Source: Scortum barcoo (Eukaryota; Chordata; Actinopteri; Centrarchiformes; Terapontidae). From it: a stretch of DNA of 64,000 bases. Numbering within the stretch: position 1 is the stretch's first letter; the number at the start of each line of letters is the position of its first letter. A program made the position numbers and the translations under genes. Below are positions 14,001 to 24,600 of this stretch, one piece after another. The stretch lies in assembly GCA_023238725.1 (NCBI GenBank), contig CM041534.1, positions 18,695,803-18,759,802 on the forward strand. The letters are read 5' to 3'. A model generated the notes under the pieces. That model searched no databases and was not told the DNA's origin. It saw nothing but the letters and a program-made list of their open reading frames with translations.

Positions 14001-14420
14001 GAGAGCTGTGTGCGTTTCCAATTAAAGTGCGAGACGGTATTATAGCCAAAAATAGCTGGGATTTGGTACATTGACTCGCTCAATTTTTGGAGTTTGCTTA
14101 TGAGCAGCTTCCCATTACTGCTATCCTCGTCGATAACAAGTACTAAAAGGAACCTGTGAGAGGTGACCCTGTTAGTGTGCTCTTAGTTTTAATTGCTCAG
14201 TAGAGGCTCACTATTTCCACAGATATGTCTAAACCTTTTCTGAACCATGGAAAAGATCTACATTGAGATGCTTTTCTCTCTTAAAGAAAAACACGATGTG
14301 TAAAATAATGAGGAGAAAAAATACACTCTCCCCGATCCTTTGTTGCAAACTTACCTACGTCAGCGGATCTAGAGAAACAAAAACTAAATGAAGTTTTGCT
14401 CCCTGTTTTCTCGCCGCCAG
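11030..14420 (+). other. jade2: jade2 intron, 3.4 kb
   Basis: Donor gtgagt; acceptor tcgccgccag with a modest pyrimidine tract. Contains an (AAT)n run just after the donor (11051-11070), a pyrimidine-rich stretch around 11720-11860, CA/TG-rich degenerate sequence at 12500-12780, and a repeat-poor segment at about 13735-14060 that contains a perfect ATGCAAAT octamer (13754-13761). No gene seen. Confidence 0.85.
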
Positions 14421-14632
14421 CATTACCCGAGCTGGATGAGCTGACGATGGAGTGCGTCCTGGTCGAGCTGGAGAGCGTGTGCGAGGAGAAGATGCGGCAG
14501 GCCATCGAGACGGAGGAAGGCCTGGGCATCGAGTACGACGAGGACGTGGTGTGCGACGTCTGCCGCTCGCCGGAGGGAGAGGACGGCAACGAGATGGTCT
14601 TCTGTGACAAGTGCAACGTCTGCGTCCATCAG
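14421..14632 (+). CDS. jade2: jade2 coding exon b (first half of PHD1)
   Basis: Encodes ALPELDELTMECVLVELE, an acidic helix, the family signature IETEEGLGIEYDEDVVCDVC, then RSPEGEDGNEMVFCDKCNV and CVHQ. This supplies the first four zinc-binding Cys (CDVC and CDKC) and the His (VHQ) of the C4HC3 PHD1 finger; the other Cys come from the next exon. The first codon (GCA) is completed by the G ending the previous exon. The exon ends in phase 0 after CAG. Its donor, gtcagg, departs from consensus at +3, so it is relatively weak. PHD1 of JADE proteins reads the histone H3 tail. The signature is close to identical across vertebrate JADE proteins. Confidence 0.97.
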
Positions 14633-14966
14633 GTCAGGAATGAAGGGATGAAATATCTTTGAGTATATGTGTGCATGTGTTTGTTTATGTATTTATCCTT
14701 TTGGGTTTTTAAAAACTTAGTACACGTCCAGTAGCGATTACACAAATGGTTCTGCTGACGGGGCTCGAGGCACTCTGCTTGTGTTTGTTACACGCTGACG
14801 AAGTGTTAATTGTTCAGGCGGCCCCGCTGGCACTCGCACACCTTTCGCTGTCATCAGGATGCTTCTGCTTTCCTGCCGTTATGACACCGGATGGAAATGG
14901 TTACATCCAGCTGCAGACCAGATCTCGTGTTGTCTGTCACCTACAATTTCTCTCACAATGTGCGGG

Positions 14967-14983
14967 AAAAAAAAAAAAAAAAA
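14967..14983. repeat. A17 homopolymer
   Basis: Poly-A run inside the intron, with no transposon body recognised upstream of it. Confidence 0.9.
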
Positions 14984-17050
14984 GTATTTTTTTGTTAAAT
15001 TCATCTTCTGCATATAAAATAAGAGTAAAATTATTTAGAAAAAGATGGAAAAAAGGATAATTCTAGTACAAAACTATGGTCATTTTTCATCCCATGCATG
15101 CTGTGCAGCTCTTTAGTCCACCAGTTACTGATTTTATTAAGGAACGCTTAATGAATATAACTTGCAACTGTTCGGCGCAGAGGACAGGTAAAGTACCTGT
15201 AGTTTTTTTTTTTTTACTCTAAACACATTTTTTTGTGCCTTCAATAGTGCAGAAGTACAAAAGATCATCCAAACTCTGTACTCTAGTGCCACTCCACAGA
15301 GCACTTAAAGTGTTTTCCCAGTTTTTTGTTAGGTAGAAGAAGAAACTGCCAAATATTGAGGTGTCATGGAAACAAAGTGTAACTGGCTGTGAAATAAACT
15401 GTTGCTTCCAGGGAGTATTAAGTAATATCGTTGCTTTTGTAGAGCAAACCCATTCAAGACTGGCTGCTGCTCCTTTAGTGAGGCGGCCTCTCACCTTCAG
15501 CAGGTAAAAACCAGGCTCTGTTTACCGAAGTGTTTTGTTTGATCGATGAAATCCTTTGATCAATCAAGTGCTTTAATTACTTTTAATGAAAATGGAGTCT
15601 TTGATGTGTCATGTCGTTTCCTGTCAGTGTGAGATTAATTTTTTTTCCTTGCCTTCCCATCGTTTTATCTTCTTACAACTGATCGTGCATTTTAACTTTT
15701 CAGCCAAAAGACACGTGATGTATCCGTCCTGTTTAAGAAAAGGGGGAGTGATTGCATACCGAGACCTGACTCCAGTGTAGCAGGAGTGATTCCTGAAATG
15801 ATGTTTGGGAATTATCAGGGGTGTTTTGGCCTTGGAATTTCATTTGGGGCTCAACTAAAGAAGTGATAGCTTGACTCGACTCGAAACAAATTAGATTTGA
15901 TGGATCTGACGTTAGACGTTAGAATAATGGAGCAGAGGGAGGCGCTGAGAACGACTCGCTCCCCACAGCAGAGGCACTTTTAGATAGTTGAGGAGTAAAT
16001 CATATCTGACAATAAAATCATTCTCTGTTTCTCACCCTGGGGACTGGATCTTATCAAATATAAGTCAGTGTGCGATTATGTTGGCATGAAAAACTCCCCC
16101 TCCCTCGTGTGCCGGCGGAAGAGGAAATATGTGGCGCGCCGTTGGTACAATAAGTATATTGATTTACAAAAAGCAGCAAGTTTTGAGATTCTGGCATGAA
16201 AACGAGATGATGGGATGGCCTTGAGGTGTAGCTGGTTCAAATCATGTCATGAGTTCAGATCCAGTTTGTTGTAAATCATTGCTCTTTGTGTCCCCTAGTC
16301 TGGCCCCATCTCTTATTTCTTTATCTATGAAACATAAAAATCATGAAAATTTTTACTTATAAATGAACTGCTGTTTTATAATGCCAAAGGGTACATAAAG
16401 TAATGGCAATAATTCACTTAACTTGTTAAACAATGCTTTTGCATGTGTTAGCAGACTCCGTGCATACATTTGGCAGAAGATGAGTACATATTGCTAAAAA
16501 AATAACACGCTCACCACAATTTCCTTTTGTTCCAGGCAGCTCAGTATATAGTTGTAATTTGTTAAAGGTTATGCAGTAGCCAGCAGGTCCTGGTTTTCTG
16601 CCTCCAATGCCACATTGTCTGTTTCATAACGCCTGTGTGTGTTCGCCGTGAGTCCTCTGGGTTTAATTTCCTTATGGCATGACTTATGAATGCACGACAC
16701 AGAAGCTGTCTGTTACGTCTCTGATTCTGGATCTTCGTCGCGGTCATTTTGTGATGATCATAACAAACCTTTAACAAAGAATAATTTGAATAATAAAAGC
16801 GTTCAGAGTAAACATTGACTGTAATAGATTGTGTGTCTAAAGCAAATCTCTAGTTCCTGAAGAGTTTATTGTCACAGTGTAACAGAAAGCAATTTACTGC
16901 CTGGAAGGAAAATAGTCACCAATACTTAAAATTAAGTGTAATCAGTATTTAATGGGCTTCAACGCATACACGTTTTTTTATGGTCTTCTAATATTACGCT
17001 TTATTTTCCATAACATCTTTCCACACTCTTGTTGGTCAAATTGGGTTATA

Positions 17051-17235
17051 GGAATAGTTGACACTTTGGGAAATATGCTTATTCACTTTTTGCCAAGGGC
17101 TGATTATGAAGTTAGCAGCCTACCATAAGAACTTGAAGGAGGCTAGCCTGGCAAAAACTGCCTGCAAGAACCAAAGCGCAGTATTTAACATATTATATCT
17201 GATTGTTTTAATCCATACAAAACCTGAATCGGAGG
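17051..17235 (+). repeat. Teleost short interspersed repeat (GGAATAGTT... family)
   Basis: Begins GGAATAGTTGACACTTTGGG and continues with AAATATGCTTATTCACTTT, a GGAGGCTAGCCTGGC block, and TTAATCCATACAAAACC. From memory this matches a repeat widespread in teleost genomes that starts GAATAGTTCGACATTTTGGG and contains GCTTATTCGCTTTCTTGCC. I cannot classify it (MITE-like or SINE-like). The middle part, normally containing GCTTAGCTTAGC, is rearranged or deleted. Two further fragments of the same family in reverse orientation lie at 34545-34652 and 51066-51155. Confidence 0.75.
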
Positions 17236-17336
17236 GACAGAGCCAGGCTTTCCCGAAATGTCACAGCTGCCTTAAAGACAAACAGTCTTTTTTCACATCA
17301 TCACCTCTTTTCCCATCTCTCTCTCCCCTGTGGCAG

Positions 17337-17504
17337 GCGTGTTATGGCATCCTGAAGGTACCCCAGGGGAACTGGCTGTGTCGGACCTGCGCTCTGGGCG
17401 TCCAGCCCAAATGTCTGCTGTGCCCCAAGAGAGGGGGGGCCCTCAAGCCCACCCGCAGTGGAACCAAGTGGGTCCACGTCAGCTGTGCCTTATGGATCCC
17501 TGAG
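17337..17504 (+). CDS. jade2: jade2 coding exon c (end of PHD1, start of extended PHD2)
   Basis: Encodes ACYGILKVPQGNWLCRTCAL, then GVQPKCLLCPKRGGALKP and TRSGTKWVHVSCALWIPE: 56 codons, phase 0 at both ends. Cys of ACYG and LCRTC complete the PHD1 C4HC3 finger. KCLLC is the zinc knuckle opening the extended PHD2 (PZP arrangement), and HVSC supplies further ligands. The acceptor is tggcag with a CT-rich tract before it; the donor is gtgaga. The only notable difference from JADE2 sequences I recall is QGN where others have TGS or similar before WLCRTC. In this family the PZP module binds histone H3 and helps place the HBO1 complex on chromatin. Confidence 0.97.
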
Positions 17505-20006
17505 GTGAGACCCGAGTGGAGACACGTCGCCAAAAGATCTGTTCCAGTTTCCTTTCTTGTCTTGCTCGTCCTTCCTCAGTCAACCCCCTGTATGTGTTTT
17601 CGTGCTCAAAGTAGTCGTTTTCTGTGTTTCGTAGAGTTGGTGCCAAATCAAAGATAAGCCTATAGGCACATCAGCAGCTTCAAAATGTTACCGCTTAGCT
17701 GTTGGTGCACCTGCGTGTTTGTGTTTACCATCCTAGATATCTAGACGTCTTGTGGCTGCACTTAATGCCACAGCTGATGGAGAATTCTGTGTCCTTGCCT
17801 CCTCCTTTACTTGAGAGTGTTGAATATCAGTGCAAAGTGGCTCTGTAGAGTGAGCGGTTGTTGTTTACATTTACAAAAGTGCGTACAGCTGTAGTCATTG
17901 TCAAAATTAGTGTAAAAATCCCTCTAACCCACATTAACCCAGAAACTAAATAAATATGAAGAACGTTTCGTGCACCACTGTGGATGTAAACATGATGTGT
18001 CTACGCCATGAAAGAAAGACACGCTATGATGAAGACTCACATGGTGCTTATTTTGATTCTGAAGTTGTGTTTTGATGGAGCTCAGCCTTAATGCATGCTC
18101 AGGTGCAGCAGGCTTCTTTGCATCCAGCAGAAACATGCAGTCTGTGTTTCTCAGAGAACTGCAAGCTAAACTTTTTCTTAAATCTTAAGAAGGCTAGGAG
18201 AGGGAAAGACCATCTCTGCTATAAATTACATAGCAGTAGTTGTGCCAATAAAAGAAGATTTTTCAGTGAGTGCAGCCTTGATGATGGACGCTCGATTGGT
18301 GCATGCTGTTCTCTTCATGCACTGTGCCTTTAGGTGTTGATAGGAAACATTTGTACTGCCTGAGACATAAATAGTCGCCGCAGTGTTGTTTATTATATCG
18401 GTCCAAACATGATTCGTAAGAATTTCCAAAGGGGTGAGATTTTATTTTTATCCAGTAGAAAAGATGGAGAGGAAAATGCCATGCTGGACCCAAAACAGAT
18501 TTAATTTTCACAATTTCACACGCAAGATAAAAAAGGTTCAACTGTACCACTGACGAAAGAATGTAATTTACCTTACCGACTGTAAAGCTAGCATTTATAG
18601 ATCAATAAAGGATTGCCATCCCCCCCCATTTGTATTACCAGTGTGTACAAAGAAACCCACTGCAGAGAGGATCTCCAATTCCTATGTGACTCATGATTCT
18701 GTACTTTACATTGATAGCCTCTAGGTTTGATTTAGTGTTTAGGAAAAAGTCTTAATGCAACAAGCTAATTCTATGTACTTTAGAAAAGGAACGAGTCACT
18801 GTAATTACCCCTCCTTTCTATACCGGCTGTGAAGTGATACCTTTGTGGAGCAACTACAAGAAATGTAAGAAATGGGGGACAAAATCCACAAGTCCTCATT
18901 TAGAGAACAAAGATTTATTCATAAGTTAAGTTAAAGCCATTATGAGTGTAGGTTTATTTCTGATGTTTTGTTCCCAAAATAAACGTAGTACCAGAAAGCA
19001 TCCCTCCGCTGCAGCTCAGCGAGGATGACAGCAGATTACAGCCATCCATGACTCCTTCAGTTGACATATGGCATGTGAGTGTACTCAAAACAACAGGGTA
19101 CGCGCTGAACGCGGCCTGGATTTTGAGAAACACTCGCACCTGGGTTTCCTTGTTTACAGTAAATGCCTCAAACACTTCACGTAGACCTCGCTCTCGGTAG
19201 TCTGCAGATAATGTAAATTGATTCGCGAGAAAACCTCTTTGTCGAGCCACTCGTTTCGGCACGATGCGTCTTGATGACACCTTTTTTTCTTTCTTCTTTT
19301 TTTTTTTTTTGGAAACGCTCTCTCGTCTGAAAGCACAAAATGGACCTAAAGCAGCCGCTCATTTCAGGGCTTCGGGGACGGATGTTGCTTCACGCCTTGC
19401 ACGCACCTTTAAACGGTTAAGAGAGTCAGTCATGTGTCTTCAGCCTATTCAACAACACACTCCACCAGCAGATTTCTCAGTAATAGAGTAGCTTTTGGCA
19501 GCTCAAACCTTTTACTTCTAATTGCCTTCTGTCACCCTTGATTGGGCTAATTGTTTTCGTTGCTCCGTTCGCTTTTGTTTTCTCTTCCTAGCGTGGAGGA
19601 GGAGAGAGAGGAAAAAAAAAAGATAATTTGCATGTCTGCGCCGCCGTGTGTGCGTTTGTGTCCTCGCAAAAACTCCGTTGTGTGCGCTTCAGAGAGCTAA
19701 AGAGATGTTAATAGCAGACATCTACACAAATAAACACACACATCACAACACTGGCTAGTAGATTTTTTTTTTTCTACTGAATGTGATGGTTGTGGAAATT
19801 TCCAGAAAAGAGGCCGCATCATTCATAGAGTGCTGGATTCGATGTATATTTGTGTTGTGTGTCTGTTTGTGTGTGCATGTGATTGTGAGCATGAACGCAC
19901 CACACAGCCTTCAAACGATACAGCCCCCCTGCAGAGCTGGGTGTGTAGCTGCCTTCTGCCCTCTGCCTTCAACCCCTAGAGAGAGGTCTCTTTAAACGGC
20001 TTTTCA

Positions 20007-20049
<43 letters not shown>

Positions 20050-20331
20050 CAAAGATGCGAAACCCCTCTTTTAAAATGCCTTTTCATTTAACACCCATTT
20101 CCACTGAAATGTCAGTTTTCCATCCACCGGCTTTGAAATGTGAAGTAATTGGGGCGAATGTGCTCATTAGGGAATGAGCATGTTAAAGGCCTGCATTTTC
20201 TTATACACACACAAACACACACACATATGCATACAAAGCTTACGTCCCTGTCTTTGAGCAGTGACAACAGAAGAGAGGATAGTCAAAAAATTGGGTGAAC
20301 TGCAACCTTGTGTTCGTGTGCCGCATACATC

Positions 20332-20366
<35 letters not shown>

Positions 20367-21528
20367 ATCATGGTTGAGAACAATCCAGTCAATTAACTAT
20401 TAACTAACAGCATTCAAAAACTGGAAATCCTTTTGCCATCGATCTTTGCGTACATCAGCTGTATAAAAGAAGCCAACATTGGCAGTGACAGCTGTGGCAT
20501 CATTGTCTGAATTGCACTTTCTATTGACGTCCTCAATGGAGTGAAAATTGACCCCTGCTCCGATTGAGTGTGCTGTACAAAAGACATCAATAATAAAAGA
20601 AAGAGCCGAGGCCGTGGGCTCGTTGTGTGGATGAGCAAATGAGAGGAGGAAAAAGAAAATCAGATAGAAGGACAAGTGGATGATGAGTGGGGTGTGTGTG
20701 TATTCGTGTGCGTGTGTGTGTCGGGAGGGGGGGCATGACCTGCGGAAATCAGCTGGTTAATGCAGGCGTGAAGGACAAGGAAGGAGCTGAAATTGTGAGA
20801 ATAAGTTAATGTGAAAGAGGTGAAATGGTTTTTGGAAAGAAATAAGCAGCGGTGGAGGAAGGAAGGAAGAAACAGCACTTTGGTGATGAGTGCTCTCCAC
20901 TTTATTCTGCACGGCTGGTTGGCACAGGTCAATGACATTTTGGTTGTATTTGGTGGAGCAGGTTTTGCGGCCAAAGCCGTTCTGAATAGGCTGCTCAGAG
21001 AGAGTGAGTCACACTCGGCTGTACAATAATGTTTTTCCAAGGAGCACAGGTGCCCCTGCTGTGGGTCCAAGAACAGACTAATTCCAGATCTTGGCTTTGA
21101 AATTGGAAGGAACTGAAGAAATTATCATACAAGCTACAATAAGTTGATTATTATCATGCAGGAGAAGGTTTGGTGGAAATTGTGGTAATTTTATTAACCG
21201 ATCCAGATATTTTGTGTTAAATGAAAAGATAAAAGCATCATCTACAGTGGTAATTGTGACATATCTGTATTAATGTATTTACTTTGCTTAAAGTTTTTGC
21301 AAATACCAACTTTAATCCATTAATTGTAGAATAATTAGATTAATTAACAGTAATTATCTCAGTCTACAGACGGAGTGAGCTGTATTGTGTAAATACGGAG
21401 GATATAATTTGTTTGGGCGGGTCAAATCCTGAAGTGTGATTAATCTCCACATGATGCTGACTGATTGATCAAAATTGGGACTTTTGTATCAGATGTAAGC
21501 GTTTCTATCTGTTATGCGTTCTCTGCAG
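17505..21528 (+). other. jade2: jade2 intron, 4.0 kb
   Basis: Donor gtgaga; acceptor ctctgcag. Mostly unique sequence. It holds a T-rich run near 19297-19311, a convergent pair of dinucleotide tracts ((AC)17 at 20009-20042 and (TG)16 at 20334-20365), and a TG-rich stretch near 20691-20721. No other gene seen. Confidence 0.88.
20009..20365. repeat. Convergent (AC)17 and (TG)16 microsatellites
   Basis: An AC run at 20009-20042 and a TG run at 20334-20365, separated by about 290 bases, are reverse complements of one another. In RNA they could pair over about 32 bp. Both may be length-polymorphic. Confidence 0.93.
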
Positions 21529-21645
21529 GTGAGTATAGGCTGTCCAGAGAAGATGGAGCCCATTACCAAGGTGTCCCACATCCCTGCCAGCCGTTGGGCT
21601 CTGTCCTGCAGCCTGTGTCGAGAGCACACGGGAACCTGTATACAG
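21529..21645 (+). CDS. jade2: jade2 coding exon d (core of extended PHD2)
   Basis: Encodes VSIGCPEKMEPITKVSHIPA, then SRWALSCSLC and REHTGTCIQ: 39 codons, phase 0 at both ends. The CSLC pair and the Cys of GTCIQ are zinc ligands of the extended PHD2; the next ligand is the first residue of the following exon. VSIGCPEKMEPIT is as I recall it for JADE2. The acceptor is ctctgcag and the donor gtatgt. The first six exon bases are GTGAGT, so acceptor and exon start together read CAG/GTGAGT, which is also a perfect donor consensus. Confidence 0.97.
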
Positions 21646-24600
21646 GTATGTCGGAAAAACTCATCTGTCATGGTTTGTGTTATAAAGTGACTTCAGGGTC
21701 CTAAAAAATACAAACAAAACATGAGCAATCCTCAAACTTACAGCCCTTTTTGACGTCAAACCTCCTGATTGTGATTGTTTCAACAGTTTGAAAAGATCTG
21801 CCCAAATCAGTCCAATTGAAAACGAATTTCTACTGCAGAGAAGGAGTCTAATAATCACATCATTTGTTTCTGTACTCTGCTATTCAGAATTCATATTTGA
21901 CATGCTATTGTAACGTTTATACCTGTATGATGTTGAATTTTACTCTGATAGCTGTAAACTATGAAGAGCCAGACAGATGCATTGTTCATTTCATTCCTCC
22001 TCCTTTTCTCCTTTATCTCCTGCTTCTTACTATTCCCCTCCTCGTGCCATCTGCGTGCACGCTGTACATCGTCTGGAGGTGGCGATGGAATGAAAACAAG
22101 CCTGAAGAAAATTGAGGAAAGTTTTTAATTGTGTGTGAAATTCAATATTGAGGTTTAATTTCTGGAGTGGGATCAAAGTGCAAACCCACTTACCCACTCC
22201 ACTCACAGACTGATAAATGTACATTCTGAAATAAAGCCTCACAGGAACACCCACACGGGATAGTACACCTATATACACATGCAGAATTGTTTCAGAGTGT
22301 GAACTCAACACAACACACACACTCTCTCTCACACAAAACGTCTCTCAACAGCACAGATCATCGTCGTTTTTGGTCTTCTGCTGGGCGCGGGTGGATCTGT
22401 TTGAACCCGGCGCCTCTTTAACATGCCGCTGAGTATGCAAACAAAACCCCCGCTGACACGCCAACACTAACCCACTTTACAGCTATTAGCCCGCAGACCG
22501 TTCAGCGTTTAAAACTGCCCTGAAGGTGAACTGGATTCCTAAAGCCCTGTGCACCATTTGTATGCGTGAATGTGTGTGTGTGTGTGTAAGTACTTGTGTG
22601 CTGGATGTAGATGAAGGTATATGTCCCAGTGCTTGTTTGTGCAGCAGGGAGAGTGTTTGCTGTCACAGTATTGATGCTGTAGATTAACAGCGGGTCCAGA
22701 GATGCTCACAGGGAGTCCGCCTCTCCCGTTTCCTTAACTGGAGGCAGGCGGCTCCACCGATCAGCTGCCACCTCGCACAGAAGATAGAGATGCAGCGCTG
22801 CGCGGCACAGTGATCAGCAGGGGCCCTGTGTAGGCATCAAAGAAGGGAAATGTATGAAATAACAGCTTTCTGGCTTGAAAAGTTTAGGCGTAGGAGAGAG
22901 TGAGAGAGAATAAAGAATATATTGTCAGTCTTGATTTTCAGATTTTTTTTTTTCTTCTTCGTTATTTTAGACCTCCAAAGATGTTTGAGCACACTTTATT
23001 TGAGCTTTTTTGCTCAAATCTCAAGAAGCCTGCTCATTGTAGATCTAATACATACTGTATGTATACCATAGCAACCTACAATGTTTGTCTATGTATGTTA
23101 GATGTACAGTCAGTCAGACCACTCAGATTAAAGGTCTTCCCTTTTACACCACTTCTGATAGTGTAAGCCACTTTCCCCTTAGACACTTCAAGTCTTATGT
23201 CTCTTCATCTTTTGGTAATTTGGTGATGAAAAGCTTTTGTCCGTCTAATGAAGCCTCACAGAGACGCGTCTCTTTTCATGTGCTGACAGTTCCCTCCCAT
23301 AATGACAGTCGGGTGCCTCAGAGTGTTCACACCTAAATATGTGCATTTAACAACTTGCTGCATTAATTGGCAAGTCCTCCAAGTGTAATGAGACTCTTTC
23401 CTGAGTGCTTTATTAAAAGAAGGTGCACGGGAAAGGTCAACCAGTCAAGCCTGTACTGTATCTGTTAAAGCTCAAAGAGGGACGGTGTGTGAACAACAGT
23501 CTTCAGTAATAGGGTGACACTCTCAGCTAATTAAGAAAGTAGTTTTTTCTTCATGGTTAGTTTGTCTTCTTCACAGATTTCACAGGCACATGGCAGCCCT
23601 TTATATAAGTTATAAGTAAAGTAGGTGACAAATAACACAGAGAAGTTGGAAAGTATACTGAAACGTTCTTTTAAAGTCCAATGGGGCTCGCAAAATTTCC
23701 AAAGATACCTAATAAGTGAATTTGGGGATAAGAAAATACATATGTAACACTCTGATTCATATAATCATACAATGTTAACAGTATGAAAGGGGAAAACTAG
23801 TTGATAGGGAGTTCAATCTTTACATTGCAGACTTCTCCTTTCCCATAAGAGTTAATGGTTTAGCTCAGCTCACAGTACAGCTGCCAAACTGCTGTTGGTG
23901 TAGACCTACACAATGTAGGACACCACATAAAAAGGCTGAAATTCAGATAAATCAGTATCTGCAGGGCGGGAAAAAAAAGTTTTATAATGAAAATAGAGAT
24001 AGTTTGTGTAGCTCTGGATTCCACCTGAGCATGAAAATCCTGTAATGTTTGTGGATTTGAGCACAAATCATCAGTATCCCTCAGGTGTCAGGTTCTCCCT
24101 TCATCCAAAGATTGATGCTCCACATCTTTAGGAACTCTAAAACACTAGGAAGGGCATTTACACTGATATACTGTAGCTGATCTGTCCCGTATGAAAAACC
24201 GTGATTTCATCAGGGTTTCTTCACTTGACAAGGTTAGAAATGAAAACGTAAGCATACATTTTTATGATGAACGTCTCACTGCAAAGCATGCCAGTTCTAG
24301 CCCTTAAATTCTTCCAAACAAGATATTTATTAATCTCTGTTGTCCTCATATGCCTGTGTCCAGCGGTCGCCTCCCAATTATGTAGAATATCTGAACAGAT
24401 GCATGTGGGAAGTAATGGTCTTAGGTGTTGTGTTTGTTTGGAGACAAATTAAAACTGTTAGGACTTAGGCGCTTCTGTGCTTTACATAGTAGATACTTAA
24501 AGATGATAAAAATAAGGATGATAAGTCAGCAGTGTAGGACAGGTAAGAGAAATCAACATCATCATATCATCTTAATGTTGAGTCGATGGGGGGTCTCATC

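Larger units (their letters stand above)
14633..17336 (+). other. jade2: jade2 intron, 2.7 kb, splitting the PHD1 finger
   Basis: Runs from donor gtcagg to acceptor tggcag. Contains a poly-A run (14967-14983), unique AT-rich sequence, and a short interspersed repeat (about 17051-17235) that ends about 100 bases before the acceptor. No other gene seen. Confidence 0.88.

Noticed and set aside
14281..14629. Reverse-strand frames opposite exon b
   Set aside because: Shadows of the PHD1 exon.
16225..16265. GCTGGTTCAAATC, resembling a tRNA T-arm (B box)
   Set aside because: No matching A box, no cloverleaf and no terminator; not a tRNA or a clear tRNA-derived SINE.
18954..19280. 108-codon reverse-strand frame
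   Set aside because: No recognisable domain or splice context; lies in ordinary intron with a poly-T tract.
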